From the NCBI GenBank assembly GCA_019614645.1, contig JABWDB010000008.1, forward strand, positions 2,852,001 to 2,916,000: DNA of 64,000 bases, in the 5' to 3' direction. A program made the translations under genes and the position numbers. Under the pieces are notes generated by a model. The model was not told the origin of the DNA. It searched no databases and saw only the letters and a program-made list of their open reading frames with translations. Shown here piece by piece: positions 51,309 through 63,578 of this stretch (the first letter of the stretch is position 1; the number at the start of each line of letters is the position of its first letter). The DNA comes from Stratiolaelaps scimitus (taxonomy: Eukaryota; Arthropoda; Arachnida; Mesostigmata; Laelapidae).

Positions 51309-51310
<2 letters not shown>

Positions 51311-54300
51311 AACACTCAATCCGCATATTATTTCGGGCAAACAATATCATGATGTTTGCTGTTGTTATGTCCACCCATTTGTATATCAAGTACCATCAAA
51401 GGTCCTCATACTAGAATTAAAGTACTATTATGATTATTATTATTAGTATAACGTCACTACAACTACCAATAGTGGTATTAATATGACGATGATTTAATGG
51501 TTCATTTTCTATTCGGACAACAAAACGAATGTAGCCTGTGCATTGTGAAGCAATTATAAATACGTTATTATGCACTTCCGATTTCTCGACCGTTACTATG
51601 TATATATATATATGATAATCTTTTGATATCCGTTGATTGCTATCGACTCAGCGCATGCCTAAAGAGAGAGCTGATAATGTGATTATTAAAGGCGGCATGG
51701 GTGCGACCGACCATATCATACATTACCACAATTCATACACGGGCATTGCCATGACGCGACGGCTCGGCGCATTGCACGCGGTGCACGCGTTGTTGCTTGT
51801 CTTTATCGCGGTTTTCCAAGCATTATTCCCTGTTGCGAATTTTTGTTCATATGTGTAAATGTGTATCTGGCCGCAGACGGACGTATCGTTCGATTCGGCA
51901 TTTGCATCGCGTGCGGCGTCGCAACTCGCGTTCTCTTCCTGCATTCAATTAATTGCGAGTCTCTTAGTATGTCAACTTCCTGTTCGTTCGAAACGACAAT
52001 TTACCCAAGGAATAGGAATTATGTCTAATTCCTCATATGCGAATGTATGCAATATTTAGCTTGAATACGTTGACTATATCCAGCTCATTTACGGGATTCG
52101 GCTAATGTTCAAGTTGAAATGTCGAAGGTATATATTCCATTGGGGAAATGGCTAATTTCGGTACAGTGACCATCTGCGGAGGGTGCGACATAGGAAATAA
52201 CAACAGCAATAGTAATACAGCATTATTATTATTATTTATATTATTATAATTATTATTATTTTCATTTTGATGTATGAAACAAAGGAAAGAAAAAAAACTG
52301 AAGCACCCCTCGACGGATTGGGAAAGATGCTGGGGCTCGATTTGCGTTCTCTAGAACACCGTGCACGCTGCCGCCTTGCAATATAGTCACTAGCATCGGA
52401 TGCTGTTAGCTCGTTAGCTGCTAGAAATGCGTTGTCGTAGGTGGGCTGACACTGTCCATCAAGACATTTTTAGATTTAATTCTGTTCTGCGCCGCTGCTG
52501 CGCCACCAGCGGCATTCACTGAGCTGGTCTGAAATCTCCGCTGACTCGATTGGTGAATCTGTGCACATGTGTGTGCTTGTGTCCGTGTCTGCTCAATGAC
52601 AATTTGCACAGCCGTGATGGATTTCGAAGATGGATATGTTACTGATAGCCTGGCAGTTTTCGACGATAGGACGGGAAAAGCTCGCGCCAGCTAACATTAC
52701 AAATGGAAGATCTCACCAAACCCGCCATACCCCGGCAAAACAACAGTGTAACACATCATGTACATATTTACAGGGGAGCAACTCGTTGCCAGAGTAATGC
52801 AGCGGCAGCAACAGCAGCAGCGGCTGATACAATGTATGGATATAATGTCACAATGGCAAATCCCTCTCTCTCTCTCTCGCTTTCTCTCCCGTACCCTTCA
52901 TTTCGACTTTGCCCGCGCATAATACGAATGTTGTTGTTTGCTTTGTCAGCCACGGCCAACCAATGCCACTCGGATTTGTTGCGACTAATTTTTACAGGGC
53001 CGCCCCGATGTGGCCCTGTAGTGTATTTTTAGGGGGTGAAATATCCTATTCTCGCTTTCCCGAGCAGCGACAATATTAGCGAACAAAAGCTATTCACCTT
53101 ACGTTCATAGTCGCCGTCGTTGTCGTTGTTGATATTCGCATCCTACCGCCATTCTAGCAGCGTCGAACATCGACGACAATAATAACAGCGAGCAGCGGCA
53201 GCATCGCTCAAGGCTGTTGTTGAGAATGTTGTTTCTTTCCTGCGACGCGTGTCGCATCGTCGAACAAATGAACGAAAATAAGTGAAAATTCAACAGCCCC
53301 ACAGCAGATGCTTTAAAGTACAACAAAATCGTCATATTTCTTCAGCTAAGTAGATACAGGGATAGAGAGATAGATAGAGCAGTTTGCCGTCATCTATAAC
53401 ACACAAACATACACACACACACACATGTGAGTGTTTGCACATTGCGTAACCACCTATGTACAATATAATGTGGTCAACTGTTCAACTGGTGTTGTGATGT
53501 CACCGACGACGTGTGCGGTTAGCCGTAAGTGAGACATCAACCACAGGAACCATTGGTTGCTCACCTCGGCGCTTCCGATCGATTATCGTTTTCAAGTCGT
53601 TTTTTTGTTGTCCGCGTCCGTCTCTCCTTTCACTTTCTATGTTTTTCTTCTTTTTTTTTGTGCAACGTAACTGACTTCTCCCAGATCCCTCCGCTCCACC
53701 GGCAGAGGCACCCATATCCTAAGAGGGTTGCCGGTCAGGCGAGCGTGCTCATTTGCTAACACTCCTTATTGGTTAGCACGAATAACAATAATGACGATTC
53801 GCTACTATGATATGAACTGCCGCCCCCATGCGTTCGCCCATAAGAAGATGGGTGGAGAGTCAAACGCCGCTTGTCGCCGCCCACCCCCCAATGAACATCG
53901 GCCAGCACTGGCCGGCCAATCAGCCAATCGGTCATTCATTCATTGAGTTCGTTATGTGTGTCGCACATTGTCATCATGTCATCGTTACGGCGACAGCTAC
54001 CCCAGGGGCAATGGGGCATATGTCGTATTGCGGTAAGCCCCCAACACCCCCGCTCTGTCTCATAACGCTATCGCCTATAGAATGACCAATAGCGGTCGCG
54101 GCGGTCACCTGATCGCCTCTGCTGGCCCCTTCTCGTGATTCCCTTTAGATTTCTTTCGACTTCTCGATTAGTTTCGTGAACAGCCGCTCAAGTTAGACCC
54201 GAGCGGGTAGGGGTGGGGAGGGGTGCCATGTCTTGCTGTGGTCATCTATTCTCGCATCATCATTATTCCCGTTCATCGCCGTTGTGGCCGTTATGAGTTG

Positions 54301-56160
54301 TGGTCGTTCCGTATTCATACGCGCATCGATTCCGCCATTCATAACTGTTCACCTTTTATCATCATCATCATCAGAAGCAGCAGCCACGTCAACAGCAGAA
54401 GTAGCTGTGGTGGTGGTGGTAGGATCACTTCTATCGTCAGAAGCAGCAGCTGCTGCTGCCGCAGCAGCAAGTACAGCGTGACAGGAGCTTGATGATGGAT
54501 TATTGGCTTTATTGAGCTACGGTGGCGTCATGTCACCATCAACGCCGGCAGCAACGCCACCATAGACAGCAACAGCTGGCCATCCCATAGCTCACCCCCA
54601 CCCATGGTCCCTTGTCACCGGGTGCTGATGCTGCTGTTGTTTTCTTAACTGTCCACTTCTTCGGAAGGGAATTAGTTGTCGGTTCGAAGCTGGCTCAGCT
54701 GCCAGTGGTAACTCTGCTTAGCAGCTGATTACGAATGGCCCGTTCTTTTGGTTTCGCCGAATATACGCCGATGCAGAAACGGCGGCGACAACCGCAGTAG
54801 CAGCTGCCGCCCACCATCGGCCGCTAACCCAACGGCACCATAACGCTGTGGTAATGAACTGTGTGTGTTTTCGTGCATGTGTGTGTGTGTGCGTGGTTAC
54901 TGCCAGCTACGACGAACATCACCACGACACCAGCGATCAGCGTTAGCAATGACCAACAGCGTCAGCAGCAGCGCCGGCCCCCGCAACGGCTGAGGCTGCT
55001 ACTGCTGAGTAGCACAAACTCAATGGTCAAGCGTGCGCTTCCAGCATCACGTAACGTACCGTTAGCGGCGTTTGACGGTGGCGACGGCATCGTTTTTCCT
55101 TCCTTTTCGTCTTCTTTTTCTTGGGCCCTTTGGGCGGCTACTTTGCACACAAAAATCAACAAAGACATGAAGAGGATCACTTTAAAACGTTGGAGAACTG
55201 AACAAAGAGAGAGAGAGGGGGGAGTGAGTTACGCCAGTCATTTTTCGGGGTGTTGGGGGCGCGCGGAGGGGTCGAGGCGAAAGGATCGATAAACGCGAAG
55301 ACGACGACTGTCGTCTGTGGTGAACAGCTGCGGTGGACAGTTGCGCAGCTGACCGCAGACTGCGTCATATGGTCTCGATCATATATAGAGAGATAGATCG
55401 GCAAGAGGCGACAATCATCTCGCTGCCCTGATGCTGGCAGCAGATCCCTGATCGTCTCGTCGGCTCCCTGTCGCGCGGGCATCCCTAGCTACCGGGATGA
55501 GGCGGCACATGATTGTCAACACCAACGTCTGTCTGGGCGCCTGACGTGGACAGTGGTGTATTAAGTCCATCTATCGTAGCTGCCATGGCTTGTCGCCCAT
55601 CCCAATCGGGATGCACCCTTTGCCGAGCAGGACTTCGCGCCTCTTCTGCCAAGCAATAGCGTAGCACGACCTGGGGTTCACGAGACGACTTTGGGGAACG
55701 TAGTGGTAACGATGAGCAGGCGAGATTACACATCATAGATACACACGCATATACTTCGGCCAGCTACAGTAGTAGTAATATCACTCACAGCCACCACAAC
55801 AGCAGCAGCAGCACAAACGACAACAGATGAACGAACGAGGTAAGATACTAATGAAAATGAACATTGAAGAAGTGCAAGTGTGCCTTAGGCTATTGGCTTC
55901 CATTTGGTGACGCCGGTGACGACACGGTACTAGGGTCGCGTTAGCGTAGGCAAACGTCACGGCACAGCGTTTGTTGCTACGGCAGCTGAGCTGAACCGCC
56001 GCTGTTGTGACCGACCGCTGAAAAACTTGAAGGTGAAGGTGGACATTGGGTGAGGTGTTTACGGTTACCTGATGATGACGAGCCGCGAGTGAGTCCGTGC
56101 GGTCAATTGATTTTTTGTCAACAACAAAAAAAGGATCACCTCAGCTTCTAAGCAGGCAGA

Positions 56161-56212
56161 GAAAGAGACAGAGAGAGAGAGAGATAGAGAGAGGGAGAGG
56201 GGTCGGAGAGAG
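56161..56212. repeat. (GA)n purine tract
   Basis: About 50 bp of GA/GGA purine-rich repeats with few interruptions. It accounts for the Arg-Glu runs of the overlapping frame. Confidence 0.92.
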
Positions 56213-59200
56213 AAAAGCGACGTTTGCTGTTACTTCATTTGAAAATGTCGTTTTTTCGCTCAAAAATACCGCCACCGCTTCTTCTAATTTTCGACTTGTT
56301 AGGATGGCCAGTCGTTGCTCGTTGTTCCTGCCAACAGGTGGCCGTTGAAAAGGTAACCAAACCACCCCCCCCCCACACGTATGTGGGGGACTGGATCGGG
56401 TATTGGATCTCGTTGCGTAACCTGCGTGCCAGGACGCACAGCATTCAACCAGCTATAACGGCCATCGCAAGCAAATGCAACATTACTTACTCGGTGCGTA
56501 TTTGTGCGGCGCTGGACCCCTCGTTGTCATTGTCTCGTGATTAGTGTTGTGCATTGCACGACGTCAATAGCGACGGCGAATACATTTGGTCGGTGGTGGA
56601 GGCGGCGGCGGATGAATGTCGAATTGTGAATGACTTCCATCCAAAGCATATATATATATATAGTGTTGTGTACCTGTGGCATATGCACGCTTAAGTGGTC
56701 ATTTGCACTCAGTTTGTCCAATTGTCGAATTGACAGATAGTCTGACTAAAGTTGTTGATATCCATATTGTTGTTGTTGTTGTTCTCACATGCAGTCAAAT
56801 TGTAATCATCACAATATTGCACAGGGGAACAATTCAAAATCGACGATTTGGTAGATGGCGGCCAGAGAACATAGCAGACAACAGATTTAGAAACCGAGTA
56901 TTGTGCTGTAGCCGGTGGTCGATTGCACGACCATTGCACGCTGCACTTTACTGCCGTGGATGTGTTTGTTTAAGTTAAAACGCTCATTCACTCTGCCTTC
57001 GCAATGTTGTCGATATTTGACAGTTGTGTGCAACAGTCTAGCCACGAATGTCGCCACTCAGATCACACCCCGGCCGGTGCTCGAACAAACCATTTGTGTT
57101 CGTTTATTCGAGCCGAGCAATCATAAGTCACATGTTATGTACGTGTACAGCGTGTAAACTCCAATTTCGATTTTTTTCTCTCGTGTCTATGACTCAAATG
57201 ATGCAATCTGTATTCATAGGAATTATATATACATACATATACATATATATGTATATATATATGTGCGTGCAGACAGATTAGAAATTTCAAATTACTCCTA
57301 CCGACAGCCCCGGCGGCGGTGGATGCTGCGTGGTCGATGATGAGGCCGCGGTCGGCTAAGCGTACGGATTCCGACACGTCGTACGCCTCCACAGCCTCAA
57401 CGTGTGACTCTTCAGGGAAATTACCGCTGTTGTACGTTAGTGGACTCGAGTCTGCTCGCAATATCCTTAGCACGACCCGCTGGCCGGCGCACGTGTTGCG
57501 GGTGGCCAGGTCGTGGTGCAGTTGCTGATATTGGCGCGTTTCTTCGCTACGAATGGAACATCTCCCTCTTTTTATTCCACTTCTGACGTGGTTGTACCAT
57601 CATACGACAAGAGATCGAGTGTATCCTATGTATATCATATATGACGTCGACGACTACACGTTCCATGCGCGGAACACCCCCGTACAAACAATTCCATTCA
57701 TAGCAAGTCACAAATCACGTCGTTCGTCATATTTTTTGACACACGCTAAATAAACCTCAGAGAACTTCACTCATGATCGAGGGACGCTCCGTGGTTGTAT
57801 TCGGTTCTCATTCTTCCTCTCTCTCTCTCTCTCCCTGATACATATATATATATATATATGGCGTTGGGCGTGCTTGTATATTGTGTATTTCTGTAGTGTT
57901 TCTGTTCGTATTTCATTGGCACTTGTATTCTGAGACAGGTGCCATATGTAAGAGGCCTTTTCCGCGTGCAACGGAATACGCTTCTTAATAAAGTTAATGT
58001 CACCTAACGTAAGTGTAGCTAAATAGCATAATGGTGCACATCGCTGCGATAACGCTTGCTTAAGGTAATTTTGCGCATGGCTTCGGCCTGCGTTCGTCTG
58101 CTCTTCTTTTACCCTTGCTCACTCAGCCAAGTAGTGCTACGGAGCTCGGGATTTATTATGCAATGCTTCGAGGTTCATGGCCGCTGGCTACGATTACGTA
58201 CCATACGTTGAAATACACTCCATGCCGTCTACACAAGACATACAAATTCAGAATGCCCAAATGAATACTAGCTATCTCGGCCGGTTCATTATCGCTCATT
58301 GTCTCTATCCGCTAAATGGTGAATCACATATATTCACATACACACGCATGCACAGCTCGAATGGGTCCCTATCTCATCATCGAGCAGTGGGGAGTGAGTA
58401 TCCTCCAGGACGTGTTTGCTGCGATGTAACAAAATATCAACAACGACAAGAAGCAACAATAACAAGTCGGCTTACTGACCATGGCCATCACCTCTGGAGC
58501 GAGCACATTTCTTGCTTCAGAATGGTGATTTAATCCGCCATCCCCGTGGTGGTGTTATGCTATGTGTCCATTTGTCCATTGTTTCTGGGGCGATGCCCCC
58601 GCCCGCATCGGACGGACCGATGTTGATGTGTCCGTCAGCCACCCGTCGGCCACCAACAGCGGGCGCGCGGACATCGTCCGAGCGAGCGGGCGGGCGGGCG
58701 GGCGAACTCGCACAAGCAAGATAGCCAAAAAAAAAACTAGCAGACAAAATCGCCATTAGCGGTTGCAGTCGTTTGTGGTAGTGGTGTGGTAATAGTAGCA
58801 GCAGCAGCAGCAGCAGAAGAAGTTGACGTAGTTGGCGGCTGCTGGCCCGCGCTGCAGCAGCAGCCTCGGATGTTCTCGTGTTCTGACCGTCATCATCTCA
58901 TACACTCACGATATTTCTTCGCGTTATATATATACGAATACCACCGAAAGCTTGTGTGAGTATTTGTCCGTGTGTGCTTGCGGTCGGCATCGTTATTTAA
59001 AGTAGATGAAAATGGCCATGCACTAGAGAGAACAGAGAACATGAAAAATAAGATAGAGGGGTATCAAAACGAGACGAACACAATTGGGTAAACCTCTACC
59101 ACGACAACAACAGCAACAACAAGCGTCGGCGTTTCCAACAAGAGAATACCGTGGAGCAAAGCCAATAGCAACAACAATTATACTTTTTGTTGGATGAATA

Positions 59201-59776
59201 GATCTACTATCTAAAGGACAGGCACACGATCCCCGGGCGAGGAACTATCTCGGTATCACCCTGCTGGGGGGATTCAGAGAGAGAGAGAGAAATGTATTAT
59301 GCAAGAAAGCCTCCCGTACGAGGCCTCCCAGCGTCCTATACGATGCTGGTACAAAGCTAACTTTAGAGATTGATATGGAAACATAGCGTTTGGTCTGCTT
59401 CCGCTTCGGAAATTCAACGTGGCGTATTCTACTTGACTGCAAAAATCGACCAATAAACGTATCTAAATCATAGGCAACAGAGCTGATATATATATATATA
59501 TATATATTCTTTCTTTCGCTTGTGAATATCACAAGGAGGCGCGCATGATACTGAGGAGAAACTCATCGCTATAAATACGCTATAATTTCTTTTTTTACAT
59601 ATGAATTTAGCAGATTTTTTTTCTACTTTGAAAATTCGACACGACCGTAAGGAGTATTTCGTTACTTCAGAAGATCTTCTGCGGACACAGCCAACTGAGC
59701 GAGGTTATGTGACAAGTGCCGGAACTTTGACGGACGACTGCTCGCATAGATATACAACACAAATTCACAGTCCCCC

Positions 59777-59777
59777 T

Positions 59778-59816
<39 letters not shown>
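59777..59816. repeat. Compound (CA)n(TA)n microsatellite
   Basis: Alternating CA passes directly into alternating TA. Confidence 0.95.
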
Positions 59817-61505
59817 GTAGGATAGATATTTAGTGAAGGCTAGTTTTACAGTCTGCAAGTATCTACTGACAGTCGGTGTTAGCATTTAGTAGTTTTTTTT
59901 TGTCGCGTTATTTTCTTCGGTACAATCGCCTTATTTGTCCCCCATTGCCCGGTCGGCCTCTTTCGGGGTTGATTGCCACCGCAGCTATAAACTAAACACT
60001 ATTTCCCCGCCCCCGATTGCCGCCGCCACCGCCGTCGCGGCCTCCTCCCCCCAAACGATGAAATGGAAGTGGGCACATTCAAGGTCTGGCTCCTGCTGGC
60101 AACAGACTCTTGACAACAGAGCGAACCGTCGCTCGGTCCGTCTGTCCGTCCGTCGCACGCTTGCTTGGTCGATGTCGAACTCGATCATCGTCGGACCGCC
60201 AGCATCACTCGTTGCTGATTCAGTTACTGTACTACAGCACATAAACGCGACACACATCAGACACGTCAGAGCAGCATGAAAACTGACGCATCGACCAACA
60301 GAGAAATTACCCTGCACAGGGGGAGTGGGGAGTGGGGGGTAGCGGCAAAGGCGACATCGGATGCCCCCGATGAAGATGCTGATGACGACTCGGAGACCGG
60401 TGACGGTTTCAATCGGAGCCACCTTACGATAGCGTCCGCGTGACACAACGCCTTCAACCGAAGCAGCAGCAGTAGAAGCAGTGACGATAATAATAATAAC
60501 AATAACAACAACAGTAGCAGCAGCAGCAGCTTGAGCGGCGACATTTGTAACAACTGGCGCTAGCTTTCTAGTTTTGTTGATTTCGACGACAATGATAATG
60601 ACGCTGACGTTGTTTGCATCAGCCATTGCTGTTGATACCATTATTAGCAGCAGTAGTAATGGTAGTTGTAGTTGTAGTAGTGGTAGTGGTAAAAGTGATG
60701 CCATAAAGATGACAGTTGTAACTTTAACATTCATCACTCGTCCCACCAGCGACATCTCGGAGTGGGACACGCATGCACACAAACACTCATAAATACGCGC
60801 TGACATCTTCATGTGCACCTTCAATTCAATCGCCTTCTTGCGTCTTGCGGGCTATTTACTCAGCTGTCGAAGCACAAACAGAATTTAACCGCACACATGG
60901 ACGCTGTTAGTGAACGACATTTTCGAATACCGGCGTCGATTCGCTGCTGCTGCAGCTGCTACTCCTGCAGCGGCAGCAACAAACCCAGATCTGGCAAAGT
61001 GGCTAGACGTCCAACTTTGTGCCAATATTCCTTTCTCACTGTTTCGCGGCCACAGAAATTTGCACGATCACACTGTCTACCTGATGTGACAAGGGACAGA
61101 GACAACCGCAGGCGATTTACTGTGAAGGTTTAATGAACCAGCGGAACAGCAGCAGCAACAACAACGACAACAATAACAACAGCAGCAGCATCGCTCGTGA
61201 ATCCAGCTGCTCTCGGTCATCGAAATGATCGATTATTAGTATTATTAGGCCAAACGGACAGTGCATTTGTGCATTGCTTTTCATTGAAAATTCGGTCCTA
61301 GTTGATCAGTTTACGAAACGAGAAGTACTGCCTTGAGAAGGCTCGACTTATAGATAGCTACTTCGTAGGATACCCATTTAACTTTTTTTGTTTTGAGATG
61401 AGGATATTTTCGTCAACCCGCAGAGACATTCCAATCTCCGTAAAAGTGGGCCAGGATGCCCATTTATCTAGAAGCTTGTAACAGTACACAGGTGTTTGCT
61501 AGTCT

Positions 61506-61537
61506 CACTGAACTTGAATATCGTTTCAAGTTCAGTG
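61506..61537. repeat. Perfect hairpin, 13-bp stem
   Basis: CACTGAACTTGAA (61506-61518) and TTCAAGTTCAGTG (61525-61537) are exact reverse complements around TATCGT. A further TTCAAGTTC follows at about 61549-61557. It lies 300 bp upstream of the rearranged RT relic, inside a 111-codon frame (61456-61791) that I do not recognise. Confidence 0.85.
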
Positions 61538-61838
61538 CGAATAGTAAGTTCAAGTTCGCATTACCCGTGATGCGCTATGCCATGTCACAATGTGCAAACT
61601 ACCAAGTACCAAATGTCTGCTTGCTGACAAAGTCCCTCTACAGGTTAACTGACGAAGTTGGCATACAGCTAACAACGGCGCAAAATCCAATGCACTGTGT
61701 TTTCAATCGGATCATTTTCCCTATATATATATATCCGTTTTCTGTTCTTTTTTATATTGCCTCACGCTACTTTTACAAATGCTCTGTTTAGTAACCGTTT
61801 ATTCAAACATACAGTAGGGCGGGATTTCTAGGGATTAT

Positions 61839-61853
61839 GGGGGGGGGGGGGGG
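61839..61853 (+). repeat. G15 homopolymer at relic boundary
   Basis: Fifteen consecutive G bases. RT-type coding similarity begins immediately to the right and AT-rich flank lies to the left, so this marks one edge of the mobile-element fragment. Confidence 0.95.
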
Positions 61854-62118
61854 TGAGGACGACAATGTTCCGAGGAAGGTCCTCGCCCTTGTCCCCTTCC
61901 ATCGAGGGCAGCACCTGGTTTGGGACGGCACTGTGGTTGACACTCTAGCACCCTCTTATGTCAACCACTGTGCAACCATCCCCGGTTACGCAGTAGCGCG
62001 TGCGGAACGGGCAAAGCTAAGGAAGTACGCCGCTCTCCAAGCAACCCACCTGTTTTCCCCCCTTGCCTTTGAGACCTTGGGCGGGCACGGCCCTCTCACT
62101 GCGAACTTCCTCGAGGGG
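61854..62118 (+). mobile_element. RT-type ORF, distal C-terminal segment (plus strand)
   Basis: The plus-strand frame (part of an open frame at 61837-62247) reads VLALVPFHRGQHLVWDGTVV, then DTLAPSYV, then KYAALQ...FETLG and GP. I recall this pattern from the extreme C-terminus of reverse-transcriptase-domain ORFs that are abundant in invertebrate genomes: a (R)PDGLTLVPW element, a WDAT--DT-APS element, K-KY, then ETLGPWG. The first Met here lies in the G15 tract and is not a real start. About 30-40 residues that normally precede the PDG element, and the last ~40 residues, are missing. After about 62118 the frame becomes the antisense of the neighbouring fragment. GC content is far above the flanks. 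Which transposon class this ORF family belongs to I cannot say with certainty. Confidence 0.65.
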
Positions 62119-62658
62119 GTCTGCGCACGAAAGACCGTGATGGCCATTCGTTGCGACGGGGTCCCCGCAACGCTCGCAGCTGTGGGCCGCAACTACAGGG
62201 GCCCCGAGGCGAAGGCCCACACAGAAGCGGAGGGAGCGATCGTCTAGAGCAGTACCAAGGGACGAGGAGGGCAGCGCGTGGAGCCACGCCCCCGCACCAG
62301 GCCTGTCGACAGCCCGGAGGCGAGCTTGGTCAGCAGCGTGTGGCGCAGAGGCCAGGAGGGAGTCCCGCAGCTCCTGGTGCAGGGCATCGGACCATGCCCG
62401 CTGCTTGCTCTGTTTGTCCGGAGGGACCCGAGCGCGGGCGCCCGTCTGGTCAAGGGCAGCTTCCTGGGAGGCGGAGAAGTGGGCGAGCGCCTCGGGGGGG
62501 AGGACTGTAGCGACCATGTCGGCAACCGCCGTGAGCGACGCGGCGTAGCAAACGTCGGCCAAGCGGCGAACACTGAGAATGCCGAGGCCCCCGAAGCGGA
62601 CTGGAAGGGTAGCGTGCAACGCCGCCTCCGGAGGGAGCTGGAGGTCCAGGACCTCAGG

Positions 62659-62690
62659 CCTGCAGCGGCCCGAGGGACAGCCGCTGCAGG
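62659..62690. repeat. Inverted repeat inside the RT relic
   Basis: CCTGCAGCGG at 62659-62668 pairs exactly with CCGCTGCAGG at 62681-62690 across a 12-base loop. Confidence 0.85.
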
Positions 62691-62698
62691 AGGAAAGA

Positions 62699-62726
62699 GC
62701 CAGCGCGCTCACGCCAGCGCGCTCAC
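62699..62726 (+). repeat. 14-bp tandem duplication at the relic edge
   Basis: GCCAGCGCGCTCAC occurs twice without spacer, at the transition from GC-rich relic to AT-rich flank. Confidence 0.95.
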
Positions 62727-62727
62727 G

Positions 62728-63546
62728 CTACTTGTTCAATACATAATTATACGCGCAAAACGAATGCGAACATCGTTGTATCGTTTGCCCGAGTCAACGG
62801 TCGCGGACAGCATCCCTAGTCTTTCCAAGTTGGATCGCAATCGAGAAACGCAAAAATAGCAGCAGAAATATGCGATAGCAGCGATAACCACGACGCGTGA
62901 TAAATACGACGGTAATGCATTATCTTGGCGTCCTTTAATTGGCTAATGATTGTATTCATAATAATAATAATTATACAAAACTATTGCTACTTGCAGCTTT
63001 TGTGTGCGATCTTTTTAATCAGGCGATCGAAGCACGAGCACTCATTCACTGAGCAGAATCGGGTTTATCTAGTACAAAAATGAGCGTTGGCATCTCTCTG
63101 TTTTCCGTCAAACGAACCGTCTAGATTACTATAGCGCCGACATGAGACCATCGCAAACTGGTGAGACTCGAGCAGAGATTGCGAACGTTAGTTGAGGCAC
63201 CCTCAAGTTCCTGCATACACCGCGCAGAACTCTCAGGCAAGAATGCAATGAAATACAATACAAAGTTTGTGGTTTATTAATGGAACTAGATTTTTTTTGT
63301 AATGCTTAAGTTCTCTATCTGTCTGCAGCGTCCGTCTTTGGCGATGCTGTGCACTACATCATAATATTACTGCTGCTGCTGGCCCGTCGTTCACAGGAGT
63401 ATATTCGCGATATTGGGCAGATGGATGCAACTGGCATTGTAACCCCATACGAGGGATCCGCCAGCAGCCGAAATCGTGTAGCGCTGAGACACGAGTTATA
63501 AACTACTCCCATTCTCACGACATTAATATTCACGAGTGTATTATGC

Positions 63547-63578
<32 letters not shown>

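Larger units (their letters stand above)
48325..61455. other. Non-coding stretch rich in microsatellites
   Basis: No gene is recognised. A 15-bp direct repeat lies at 48504-48518 and 48540-48554. TA tracts are at 48697-48730, 49131-49169, 49833-49869, 51277-51308, 57222-57261 and 59485-59508. CT/GA tracts are at 52862-52880, 56161-56212 and 57817-57834. CTG/CAG tracts are at 49627-49641, 54446-54475, 58796-58816, 60463-60530 and 61148-61190. GGGC is at 58683-58703. The longest open frame of the window (59985-60824, minus, 279 codons) is mostly Leu, Val, Ile and Ala runs from CAG/AAT/GTA triplets, so I do not call it. Confidence 0.55.
62121..62727 (-). mobile_element. RT-type ORF, C-terminal middle segment (minus strand)
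   Basis: The minus-strand frame (open from about 62724 to 62017) reads LPVRFGGLGI, CYAASLTAV, AWLHALPSSSLG, LRFCVGLRLG, then HSCERCGD...HHGLSC. In the invertebrate RT-domain ORF family this order follows the polymerase domain: a GGLG element, a long helical linker, a SGAWL-A-P element, a VGLRLG element and a Cys/His cluster ending HGLSC. The Cys/His spacing suggests a small metal-binding module. The frame has no ATG; a TAG lies just upstream at about 62728, so the element is 5'-truncated there. After HGLSCADP the reading runs into the reverse complement of the distal segment. The start edge carries a 14-bp tandem duplication. No polymerase motifs (such as YxDD) are present. Confidence 0.7.

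Noticed and set aside
54685..54712. B-box-like GGTTCGAAG as part of a tRNA gene
   Set aside because: No matching A box or acceptor stem at the required distance.
59985..60824. 279-codon minus-strand open frame, the longest in the window
   Set aside because: Most of it is Leu, Val, Ile and Ala runs produced by CAG, AAT and GTA triplets. Other frames over the same bases are also open.
61839..62727. Twin-priming 5' inversion of a LINE-type element
   Set aside because: Twin priming leaves the two pieces back to back (divergent). Here the pieces converge, so a later inversion fits better.
62278..62859. 193-codon plus-strand frame over the RT relic
   Set aside because: It is the antisense shadow of the recognisable minus-strand RT-type frame.
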